NCBI GenBank assembly: GCA_945965245.1
Contig: CAMFNC010000215.1
Coordinates: forward strand, 1-5,579
Length of the DNA: 5,579 nt
Source: an uncultured Porphyromonas sp.
GTDB lineage: Bacteria > Bacteroidota > Bacteroidia > Bacteroidales > Porphyromonadaceae
Direction of reading: 5' to 3'
Shown: piece by piece, positions 1 to 5,516 of the stretch
Layout: each line of letters begins with the position of its first letter
Numbering within the stretch: position 1 is the stretch's first letter
Made by a program: the position numbers and the translations under genes
The notes under the pieces: model-generated
Database searches by the model: none
What the model was told of the DNA's origin: nothing
What the model saw: only the letters and a program-made list of their open reading frames with translations

Positions 1-94
1 GCGCATTATCGTGAAAAAAGACTCCGAGCTGAAGAATCCGAACGAACCGTTCCTGGCCGGTGAAATCGAAGATTATAACCTTTTGATTCAATAA
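1..94 (+). CDS. 3' end of a GEVED-domain-type surface protein (partial)
   Basis: Only the last 30 codons are in the window; base 1 is the third base of a codon and TAA ends at 94. The peptide runs from R-I-I-V-K-K through E-P-F-L to a terminal G-E-I-E-D-Y-N-L-L-I-Q. This G-E-[VI]-E-D-Y block a few residues before the C-terminus is the signature of GEVED domains, found in secreted and cell-surface Bacteroidota proteins, usually at the end of a domain that begins with a D-x-N-x-[DN] acidic loop. No T9SS C-terminal sorting domain follows, because the protein stops five residues after the motif. The stop lies 73 bases before the next start with no terminator between, so it is probably co-transcribed with the downstream lipoprotein genes. 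The full length, signal peptide and other domains cannot be seen. The family call rests on one short motif and is moderate. Confidence 0.6.
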   Translation, partial: RIIVKKDSELKNPNEPFLAGEIEDYNLLIQ

Positions 95-167
95 AACCTT
101 GATATTTCCGCAACGGAGACATCGTTTTATGTTCATCCGCCCGGAAATCACAACAAATAAAATAACC

Positions 168-1286
168 ATGCAAAAATTTTGTTTATTGCTTTTGGGAACG
201 TTACTCCTCTGCCTTTCGGCATGTGGAGACAAAAAAGGCAAAGAGCCCACCCCTCCCACACTAAAAGATTTTGTACTTTCAACTACAGCCGTGCAAGTAC
301 AGGAAGGTGCATCCAAAACATTGAATATAACCCAAGGGAATGGGCAATATGCGGTTCAATCTGGCGATGTGGCGATTGCTACGGCAGAAATTGCCGCCGA
401 AGTGATCACAATAAAAGGAGTAAAACCCGGTTCATGCGTTATCACTGCAACCGATGTCAAAGCGAAAAAAGACATCGCCATTCAAGTCCAAGTAACCGCA
501 TTACCCGAAATATCGGCAGACGTGACTTCTGTGGCTTTAGCTTCCGGCGAAACCAAATCCTTTACCCTGTCCGGTGGCAGTGGTGAATGGGAAGTTTCGG
601 TTTCTCCGGACGGAGTGGTGACCGTGACCATCCAAGGCAACATCGTGCAGGTAAAAGCCATCGGCTCCGGTAAAGCGGTCATTACCATAAAAGACAAAAA
701 GAGTGGCAAAACGCTTTCCATCCCCGTGGAAGCGGCAGCCCCCATTGCCGATGTGGCTGTGGACAAAGATGCCGTTTCGTTGGATAAGGGTAAGACCGCC
801 ACGGTAAACATTACCGCTGGCAGCGGTACATACGAAGTGATGTCCGACCACCCCGAAGTGGCCACAGCCACGCTGAAAGGCACGGTTATTACCCTTACCG
901 CCCAATCGCCCGGCACTGCCGTAGTAACAGTTTCAGATACTCAAACAAACAAAAAAGCCACTATCCAAGTGACTGTAAAAGAAGCCGCCACCCCCGACAT
1001 TGCTTTGGACAAAACCTCCGTTTCCATTAACCAAGGGCAGAATGCCAACGTAAAAGTGGTAGCCGGCAGTGGTGATTACAGTGCAGCAGTAGACAATCCC
1101 TCATGTGCCACCGCATCCGTTGCGGAGGGAGTGGTAACGATAAAAGCCATAGCCAAAGGTTCGGCTGTCGTTACGGTTACAGACAATAAGACTAAAAAAA
1201 CAGCTACCATTCAGGTAACGGTGTCTGATGCCGGTACTTCCATCCCCATTGTCATTGGTGAGGAACTAACGAGCAGACGGGAATAG
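168..1286 (+). CDS. Lipoprotein of four tandem BIG2-like Ig domains
   Basis: This 372-residue product starts with a type-II signal peptide: M-Q-K, a leucine-rich core and lipobox L-S-A-C with Cys19 as the lipidated residue. The open frame extends upstream to an ATG at 99, but that would put 23 polar, Arg-rich residues before the signal peptide, so I place the start at 168, behind the A-rich leader aaataaaataacc. After a short Lys/Pro linker (21-33) come four about 80-residue repeats at roughly 34-110, 113-188, 193-270 and 276-352. Each has an entry strand, a K-G/Q-G turn, a G-[SN]-G-x-[YW] motif and closing A-V-[IV]-T-[IV] and I-x-V-x-V strands. This is the pattern of bacterial Ig-like group 2 (BIG2) domains, which act as stalks or adhesive arms on the cell surface. 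A 20-residue tail (353-372) follows, with no enzymatic or sorting domain. No Bacteroidota S-D-D-D-type surface export signal follows Cys19 (G-D-K-K-G-K), so the exposed leaflet is uncertain. The binding partner is unknown; a structural or adhesive role is inferred from architecture and neighbours. Confidence 0.85.
   Translation: MQKFCLLLLGTLLLCLSACGDKKGKEPTPPTLKDFVLSTTAVQVQEGASKTLNITQGNGQYAVQSGDVAIATAEIAAEVITIKGVKPGSCVITATDVKAKKDIAIQVQVTALPEISADVTSVALASGETKSFTLSGGSGEWEVSVSPDGVVTVTIQGNIVQVKAIGSGKAVITIKDKKSGKTLSIPVEAAAPIADVAVDKDAVSLDKGKTATVNITAGSGTYEVMSDHPEVATATLKGTVITLTAQSPGTAVVTVSDTQTNKKATIQVTVKEAATPDIALDKTSVSINQGQNANVKVVAGSGDYSAAVDNPSCATASVAEGVVTIKAIAKGSAVVTVTDNKTKKTATIQVTVSDAGTSIPIVIGEELTSRRE
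267..1223 (+). repeat. Four tandem BIG2-like repeats inside the Ig lipoprotein gene
   Basis: The approximate repeat units are 267-497, 504-731, 744-977 and 993-1223. They align at the protein level on the motifs G-N-G-Q-Y, G-S-G-E-W, G-S-G-T-Y and G-S-G-D-Y and on the final V-x-V strand. Repeats 3 and 4 are the most alike, sharing D-K-x-x-V-S, T-x-x-x-K-K and A-T-I-Q-V-T-V. At the DNA level the copies differ widely, including at synonymous positions, so they are old duplications rather than a recent expansion. The boundaries are judged by eye. Confidence 0.8.
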
Positions 1287-1334
1287 GACTTCAAGTATCT
1301 GTTTACTTATTTCAACTACAAAATCAAGCATTAA

Positions 1335-3626
1335 ATGAAACGACTAAATATATTTTTCTTATTGCTCATAGGCCTACTGTGGAGCTGTACTGACAGAATC
1401 GGTGAGGAGTCCGAATCCAACCATGAGGATATGATTTCGCTCACCGCATCTATCAGCAATGATGCATCCATGCGCACTCAGTTCAGCCCGATAGACGGCA
1501 CGCTGAACCTCATGGGCAAATTTACCGACAAAGACGACATCCGCATCTATATGGTGCAAGGCTCTGTGGTCAAAGAAGTGGCCATCAAGCCCACCAATAT
1601 CACCAATAATGGTCAGACTTGTACGTTGGCTTTCACGATACCTGCCGAAATAGACAAAACTCAAGAAATGACACTCGTAGGCTATACCGGTATAGGTAGC
1701 AATCTGAAGCGGGTGAAAATAGAAGGCGGCAAACTCAGTCTTTGCGTGACTCCTTATGTATCATCACAAGAAGCATTCAATCCTCCGCTGAGATTCGTGA
1801 TTAAGAACTTCCGTGCACAGAACTCCGGAAACGAAAGCATGAAAGCCCAATTCATGCACATGGGAGCATACGAAGTAATGCACCTGACCAATAAATCCAA
1901 TGCAGAACTGACTCGTGTGGAATGCAGATTGGGCGATGCCGCAGATTACGGCTCGGCCAATACATGGGCGCACAATCGTTTTTGGGACTCCGCCACAAAT
2001 TCAAGCTCCTACCCTTGGATAGATTTGATTACCGGCGAAATTACCTATACGAAAGCAAGCGGATACAACTCGTCCCAAGCCCCCACAATCGCTCCGGGTG
2101 CCACAGTAAACCTGTATTCTTGGTATATCCCCAAAGAAAACGTCAATGTGCCGGCAACGGTGGCTTATATATATGCAGGAACCCAAAGAGGTAAATCCAA
2201 AAATACCATCCCGGCGCAATCTTTCCCGATGCGCATCGGTTTTGCATACCATGCGTATGCAACGTGGGATGGCGAAACGTTGGATTTGACCGATAAAGCC
2301 GGCACGGCAAAACCTTATCCCTATATTTCCTTTGAAACCGGTATCGCCAAGGGCAAAAACATCACTTTCTATACTTGGATTTCATATTCAGAAAGCAAGG
2401 AAGCCTATGTGGATCTCAATGACAACCGGAAAAAAGACCCTTTGGAAAATCTGCAAAAGACCTTGGGCAACAACATCTTTACGGTGGATAATCCGAAAAT
2501 TACGTATTATGGCAATCCCATCAGCCTGCGCATTCCCGGTCAGCAATTATCCAAAATCAATATCAGTCCGGCTTGTACGAATTTGGTTGAACTGGATGTA
2601 ACCAAAAATAACCTTTCTGCAGACGAACTGAATAAACTCTTCGAGCAGTTGCCCGATATCAGCGGCATAGAAAAATCAACGATTGCACCCAAAGCATTAT
2701 CCATCAGCGGCAACCCAGGTGTAGATGGTTGTAATCCCACCAAGGCCGCCCAAAAAGGATGGGAATTGGACGTTACATTTGTGGATAACACACAGCCCAA
2801 TACTTATTTAATGATGTCTTCGTATGCTCCGGAGAAGAAATTAACCTTTGCATTGGATGCAGCAGAGGCCGATCGCGCCGGAGTGTGGATTGACCTGAAC
2901 GGTAATGCCATCCGCGAAGAAAACGAGAGTATCACCTCTTTCGGTGCCGATCACATGCAAACCATCAGCTATACGGCCAAGGATATTATCATCTATGGCA
3001 ACATCACTCTGTTGGATGTTAAAGGCAACGGCACCATCATGGCCATTGAGCCCACGGCTTCCATTCGATATCTGAATTGCAACGACAATGCCGTTCTGGC
3101 TCTGTTTTTGGATAAATGCACTCGCTTGGAATACTTGGCTTGCTCCGGCAACAGCTTCCATGCCAAATATCCGCTGAAACTGAACAATGCCCCCAAACTT
3201 CGTGTGCTGGATTGCCACAATGCCGGGTTGCAGATATTGGATTTGAGTACCAACGATGCGCTTACCTTCATCAATTGCTCCGGCAATGCCATTCCCGAAT
3301 TGACCGTCAAGCACATGAAAGGACTCAAAACGCTCATTGCCTCCAGAAATCAACTGAATACATTGGATGTATCCGCCAACCTCCTGCTCAAACATCTGGA
3401 GGTTATCTCCAACGAAATGTCTGCCACTGCACTCGATGCGCTGATGGTGGGTCTGAAAGACTTGAGTGACGATGCCATCGGAGGGGCACTTTGGATAGCC
3501 AATAACCCCGGCACCGGCACGGCTAAAATCCTGACAGCCAAGAATAAGAACTGGGAAGTGGATACCAAGTCGCTCAAAGGCGGCAATAAAATCAAAATGC
3601 CCGATTTTAATGGTCAAGAATGGTAA
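1335..3626 (+). CDS. Fimbrillin-like lipoprotein with two Ca-loop/LRR/cap modules
   Basis: This 763-residue product starts M-K-R-L-N-I-F with a type-II signal peptide, lipobox L-W-S-C and Cys18. The ATG at 1335 is the natural start, 48 bases after the previous stop, with no Shine-Dalgarno as is usual in Bacteroidota. Residues 34-320 resemble the two-domain fimbrillin fold of Bacteroidales pilins: a conserved Arg47 early on, F-x-H-x-G at 173-177, a P-G-x-x-x-x-L-Y-S-W segment near 254-263, and Y-A-T-W-D-G-E-T-L near 308-316. Module A (about 329-482) has a D-x-N-x-N loop (360-371), almost no LRR, and a cap with G-N-P-G (459-462) and K-G-W (474-476). Module B (about 490-744) has a second loop (520-531), six to seven LRRs of about 21 residues (557-696), and a cap with N-N-P-G and K-N-W. 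The tail 745-763 is short and lacks a sorting domain. It is a paralogue of the next gene. LRRs normally bind proteins or glycans; a surface adhesin or pilus-tip role is inferred, and the ligand is unknown. Confidence 0.85.
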   Translation: MKRLNIFFLLLIGLLWSCTDRIGEESESNHEDMISLTASISNDASMRTQFSPIDGTLNLMGKFTDKDDIRIYMVQGSVVKEVAIKPTNITNNGQTCTLAFTIPAEIDKTQEMTLVGYTGIGSNLKRVKIEGGKLSLCVTPYVSSQEAFNPPLRFVIKNFRAQNSGNESMKAQFMHMGAYEVMHLTNKSNAELTRVECRLGDAADYGSANTWAHNRFWDSATNSSSYPWIDLITGEITYTKASGYNSSQAPTIAPGATVNLYSWYIPKENVNVPATVAYIYAGTQRGKSKNTIPAQSFPMRIGFAYHAYATWDGETLDLTDKAGTAKPYPYISFETGIAKGKNITFYTWISYSESKEAYVDLNDNRKKDPLENLQKTLGNNIFTVDNPKITYYGNPISLRIPGQQLSKINISPACTNLVELDVTKNNLSADELNKLFEQLPDISGIEKSTIAPKALSISGNPGVDGCNPTKAAQKGWELDVTFVDNTQPNTYLMMSSYAPEKKLTFALDAAEADRAGVWIDLNGNAIREENESITSFGADHMQTISYTAKDIIIYGNITLLDVKGNGTIMAIEPTASIRYLNCNDNAVLALFLDKCTRLEYLACSGNSFHAKYPLKLNNAPKLRVLDCHNAGLQILDLSTNDALTFINCSGNAIPELTVKHMKGLKTLIASRNQLNTLDVSANLLLKHLEVISNEMSATALDALMVGLKDLSDDAIGGALWIANNPGTGTAKILTAKNKNWEVDTKSLKGGNKIKMPDFNGQEW
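1434..2294 (+). other. Fimbrillin-like N-terminal region (protein residues about 34-320)
   Basis: This segment matches the equivalent part of the next gene almost without gaps. F-x-H-x-G falls at residues 173-177 in both proteins, and the closing W-D-G-x-T-L starts at residue 311 here and 308 there. Type V pilin families (FimA/Mfa1-like and Mfa_like-type) share an N-terminal Arg-containing strand, F-x-H near the middle of the first domain, and a final Y-x-x-x-x-W-D-G strand. Assignment to a specific Pfam family needs an HMM or structure comparison. Confidence 0.6.
2319..2780 (+). other. Module A: Ca-loop plus cap with nearly no LRR
   Basis: This covers protein residues about 329-482. It begins with a beta-rich stretch containing A-Y-V-D-L-N-D-N, then I-T-Y-Y-G-N-P-I-S-L-R-I, which equals the strand leading into the LRRs in the other two modules. 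Only about one and a half LRR units follow (L-x-x-L-D-V-T-K-N-N-L) before the cap (L-N-K-L-F-x-x-L-P ... S-G-N-P-G ... K-G-W-E-L-D). It is best read as a copy that lost, or never gained, its repeat array. Confidence 0.65.
2412..2447 (+). other. EF-hand-like acidic loop 1 (residues 360-371)
   Basis: The residues are D360-x-N362-x-N364-x-x-x-D368-x-x-E371. Acidic or amide residues sit at loop positions 1, 3, 5, 9 and 12, the spacing of a calcium-binding EF-hand loop. Similar D-x-N-x-N loops occur in SdrD-B-like and GEVED-type surface domains. Calcium binding is inferred from spacing only. Confidence 0.55.
2892..2927 (+). other. EF-hand-like acidic loop 2 (residues 520-531)
   Basis: D520-x-N522-x-N524-x-I526-x-E528-x-x-E531 matches a 12-residue EF-hand-like loop, with hydrophobic Ile at loop position 8-equivalent minus one and Glu at position 12. 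It sits just before the LRR array of module B. Metal binding is inferred. Confidence 0.6.
3003..3422 (+). repeat. 21-residue LRR array with cysteine ladder
   Basis: LRR units start at residues about 557, 577, 598, 622, 643, 664 and 685, giving a period of 20-24 with 21 most common (63 bases at DNA level). The consensus is L-x-x-L-x-C-x-x-N-x-L-x-x-L-D-[LV]-S. Cysteines occupy the same repeat position in four successive units (C582, C603, C627, C648), and the next unit has Ala at that place. This resembles the cysteine ladder described for Listeria internalin J. The third unit (from 598) is three residues longer. Confidence 0.85.
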
Positions 3627-3661
3627 ACACAGAACAGCATTCACAAAAAAACAATAATCCG

Positions 3662-5452
3662 ATGAAACGAAATATCATAAATCTATTGGGGGTATTGGTT
3701 CTCCTATTCACGGCAGCAGGTTGCAGCAAAAAGCATGAGCAAGCCCCCGAATCGCAAGGCAACCGCCTCCTGACTATTCATGTGACCGACAATGGCAATA
3801 TGCGCTCCATCGTCAAGGATTTGAACTCCAAAGGAGTGGCTATGACTTGGGAATACGGACGTTTTGACCTCCACGTGATTGTGCGCCAAGGCTCCGAAAC
3901 AGCTTGGGTCAAAAACCTCGAAATCCTTCGGGGCAATACGTATGAAAGTGCCACATTCGAAGTGGAAATCCCCGAAAACATCAACCTTGAGCAGCCCTAT
4001 GACCTGATAGGTGTAATGGCCAAACGGATACACATGGCAAACGGCAAGGTAATGGTGGGCGTAGAAGGCCATGGACTCTATAGTTTGACTTCGACTTCTT
4101 CCAACAACAATACCGATGTGCCCATGTACTTCGCCGTATCGGGTGTTAATCACCACGAAACATCGGTAGATGCCACCTTCAAGCATCTGGGCTCACTGTT
4201 TGTACTATCGGTCATCAATACCTCCGACCGGCCGCTACGCACAGCAGGCTTTGCCGTAATCCCCACGGCATCTACAGCCACACCCTTCTACCACAAGGCA
4301 GCATTGCCTTTTGTGGGCACCGAAAAGTTGCCATACATTGATATACTAGCTCCGGACAAAACTCCGGAAGAAATGCCGTCGGAAGTGAAATATCCCGAAG
4401 TGATTTTACCCGCCGGCGAAGTGACTCACATGGGCTTCTGGGCAATGCCCAACGGCAACAATGCCCCGGAAACCCAAGTGGTTATCTACAATGCCGATAC
4501 GCGCATGCCCATCATTGCCGACAAGGTAAAAGCCGCAGGCAAAGCATTTGCCGCCGGTATGGCCTATAACATATATGCCGAATGGGATGGCACCACGCTG
4601 AAACTTCTGGACAAAGCACCCGAAAATCCGCTACCTGTCGACAATCCGTCCATGACCATCAGCACAGCTCTAAAACCCGGTGATAAAATCAGCATGCTTA
4701 TCGGCACCAAAACATCTGCCAATGAAAAGGATGTATGGGTGGACCTTAATAACAACCATGTGCGTGAAGCAGGCGAATACGTAACCTCTTTCAGCAATGA
4801 CCTCGAAGAAGGTCGGCCCATGAAGTTTACTCTGGGAGCTTCCACCATTACCGTTTATGGCAGAGTAAGCACGCTGTCTATACCCCAATCACAATTGACT
4901 GCCATAAACGTAGGAGGCAATCCCGGATTGGATGTGCTGAATGTACAGCACAACCAATTGACTCAATTGGATTTTTCAGGCAATGCCCGATTGCGTCGCC
5001 TATTGGCAGAGGATAATAAACTCACATCAATCAAATTCGCCACAGGAAGCGTGATGGAAGAATTATACCTCACACACAATGCTTTGCAAACCATAGATCT
5101 TTCTGCGATGCCCGATGTTTTGGCGTACGACTTATCAAATAATAAGTTGACCGGCATAACGGTACCTGCAAAGTTCACAACGCTTTTCATTTCCTCATTT
5201 GAAAACAATCAACTCCCTGCAACCGAAATCAACAAGATTTACACTTCGCTGCAAGAAACAGGAGAGAAATATTACGACTGGATGTATTGCGTCTATTCCT
5301 TCGGCAATCCCGGCACAGCCACAGCCTCTCACAGCATTGCCAAGAGCAAAGGCTGGACGGTATTCGACACCAAACCGGACAGTGCAGCCGTAAGTGGCAA
5401 ATTGACAGCCCTGACGGCGTTGAAAATGTATTTGAAAACCCACAGCAGATAG
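3662..5452 (+). CDS. Fimbrillin-like lipoprotein with one Ca-loop/LRR/cap module
   Basis: This 596-residue product starts M-K-R-N-I-I-N with a type-II signal peptide ending T-A-A-G-C; Cys21 is the predicted lipidated residue. An in-frame ATG at 3620 would overlap the previous gene by seven bases and add 14 polar residues before the signal peptide, so 3662 is preferred. Residues about 35-318 are the fimbrillin-like half: Arg48 in N-x-M-R, F-K-H-L-G at 173-177, P-A-G-E-V-x-x-M-G-F-W near 250-260, and Y-A-E-W-D-G-T-T-L at 305-313. Residues about 328-570 form one module: EF-hand-like loop (361-372), entry strand I-T-V-Y-G-R-V-S-T-L, five to six LRRs (402-520), and a cap with F-G-N-P-G-T (538-542) and K-G-W-T-V (553-557). 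The tail is 26 residues, without a T9SS sorting domain. It lies 35 bases after its paralogue and before a terminator, so it is the last gene of the operon. After Cys21 comes S-K-K-H-E, not an acidic surface-export signal. An envelope adhesin or accessory pilin role is inferred; no ligand can be named. Confidence 0.85.
   Translation: MKRNIINLLGVLVLLFTAAGCSKKHEQAPESQGNRLLTIHVTDNGNMRSIVKDLNSKGVAMTWEYGRFDLHVIVRQGSETAWVKNLEILRGNTYESATFEVEIPENINLEQPYDLIGVMAKRIHMANGKVMVGVEGHGLYSLTSTSSNNNTDVPMYFAVSGVNHHETSVDATFKHLGSLFVLSVINTSDRPLRTAGFAVIPTASTATPFYHKAALPFVGTEKLPYIDILAPDKTPEEMPSEVKYPEVILPAGEVTHMGFWAMPNGNNAPETQVVIYNADTRMPIIADKVKAAGKAFAAGMAYNIYAEWDGTTLKLLDKAPENPLPVDNPSMTISTALKPGDKISMLIGTKTSANEKDVWVDLNNNHVREAGEYVTSFSNDLEEGRPMKFTLGASTITVYGRVSTLSIPQSQLTAINVGGNPGLDVLNVQHNQLTQLDFSGNARLRRLLAEDNKLTSIKFATGSVMEELYLTHNALQTIDLSAMPDVLAYDLSNNKLTGITVPAKFTTLFISSFENNQLPATEINKIYTSLQETGEKYYDWMYCVYSFGNPGTATASHSIAKSKGWTVFDTKPDSAAVSGKLTALTALKMYLKTHSR
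3761..4615 (+). other. Fimbrillin-like N-terminal region (protein residues about 34-318)
   Basis: This is homologous to the N-terminal half of the preceding gene. Shared landmarks in order are N-x-M-R near residue 48, E-I-P-E-N-I followed by Y-D-L-I-G (Y-T-G-I-G region in the paralogue), F-x-H-x-G at 173, a proline-glycine turn before a [YF]-W strand, and the closing [AY]-x-W-D-G-x-T-L. The overall identity is low to moderate, so the duplication is old. Confidence 0.6.
4742..4777 (+). other. EF-hand-like acidic loop 3 (residues 361-372)
   Basis: D361-x-N363-x-N365-x-V367-x-E369-x-x-E372 has the same 1-3-5-9-12 spacing as the two loops in the preceding gene, although the surrounding sequence has diverged. 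Conservation of exactly these residues suggests a metal-binding role. Confidence 0.6.
4865..5221 (+). repeat. 21-residue LRR array without cysteines
   Basis: Units begin at residues 402, 423, 444, 465, 486 and about 506, so the spacing is 21, 21, 21, 21 and 20. The pattern is L-x-x-L-x-[VAL]-x-x-N-x-L-x-x-[LI]-D-[FL]-S, clearest in L-N-V-Q-H-N-Q-L-T-Q-L-D-F and Y-D-L-S-N-N-K-L. The regular period marks a short LRR solenoid capped on its C-terminal side. Confidence 0.85.
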
Positions 5453-5476
5453 TCTTTGCACATATTGCCTTAATAC

Positions 5477-5516
5477 GATAATCCCCGCCCCATATTGAAA
5501 TAGGTCGGGGATTATC
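5477..5516 (+). terminator. Inverted-repeat terminator after the last gene
   Basis: An 11-bp perfect stem, gataatccccg (5477-5487) with cggggattatc (5506-5516), encloses an 18-base loop; two further pairs inside the loop (5489-5490 with 5503-5504) are possible after one mismatch. It lies 24 bases after the stop at 5452. No long T run follows on either strand, but the stem is strong and the placement is right for the operon end. Confidence 0.75.

Larger units (their letters stand above)
2802..3566 (+). other. Module B: Ca-loop, full LRR array and cap
   Basis: This covers protein residues about 490-744. The order is a beta-rich entry, the G-V-W-I-D-L-N-G-N loop, I-I-I-Y-G-N-I-T-L-L as the first LRR strand, an LRR array, then a closing cap with M-S-A-T-A-L-D-A-L, A-N-N-P-G-T and K-N-W-E-V-D-T. 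The same order occurs in the next gene, which supports one duplicating unit. Confidence 0.75.
4643..5371 (+). other. Module C: Ca-loop, LRR array and cap
   Basis: This covers protein residues about 328-570 and has the same order as module B of the preceding gene: beta-rich entry, V-W-V-D-L-N-N-N loop, I-T-V-Y-G strand, LRRs, then a cap with L-P-A-T-E-I-N-K-I-Y, G-N-P-G-T-A and K-G-W-T-V-F. It has lost the cysteines of module B. Confidence 0.75.

Noticed and set aside
104..148. 7-bp inverted repeat (atttccg / cggaaat) between the GEVED gene and the Ig lipoprotein gene
   Set aside because: The stem is short with a loop of about 31 bases and no T run; this is too weak to call a terminator or operator.
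482..916. 144-codon minus-strand frame opposite the BIG2 repeats
   Set aside because: It is low in complexity (Thr, Ser, Val, Pro rich) and mirrors the Ig repeats; no family resemblance was seen.
1293..1308. 5-bp hairpin (aagta / tactt) between the Ig lipoprotein gene and the first LRR gene
   Set aside because: It is A/T-rich and very short, as expected by chance in such sequence.
3003..3422. 63-base periodicity that could suggest a CRISPR or direct-repeat array
   Set aside because: The period reflects 21-residue LRR codons; the units are diverged at DNA level and there are no identical repeats with unique spacers.
2841..3644. 267-codon open frame on the minus strand opposite the LRR array
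   Set aside because: It lacks a signal peptide or recognisable domain, and it lies wholly opposite a convincing LRR gene whose codon bias and 63-base periodicity keep the antisense frame open.
3620..3661. Earlier start for the last gene overlapping the previous gene by seven bases
   Set aside because: The added 14 residues are polar (Q, N, H, K) and would block the type-II signal peptide; the M-K-R start at 3662 gives a normal lipoprotein N-terminus.
3704..4186. 160-codon minus-strand frame opposite the second fimbrillin-like region
   Set aside because: It overlaps a clear lipoprotein gene and has no recognisable motif of its own.
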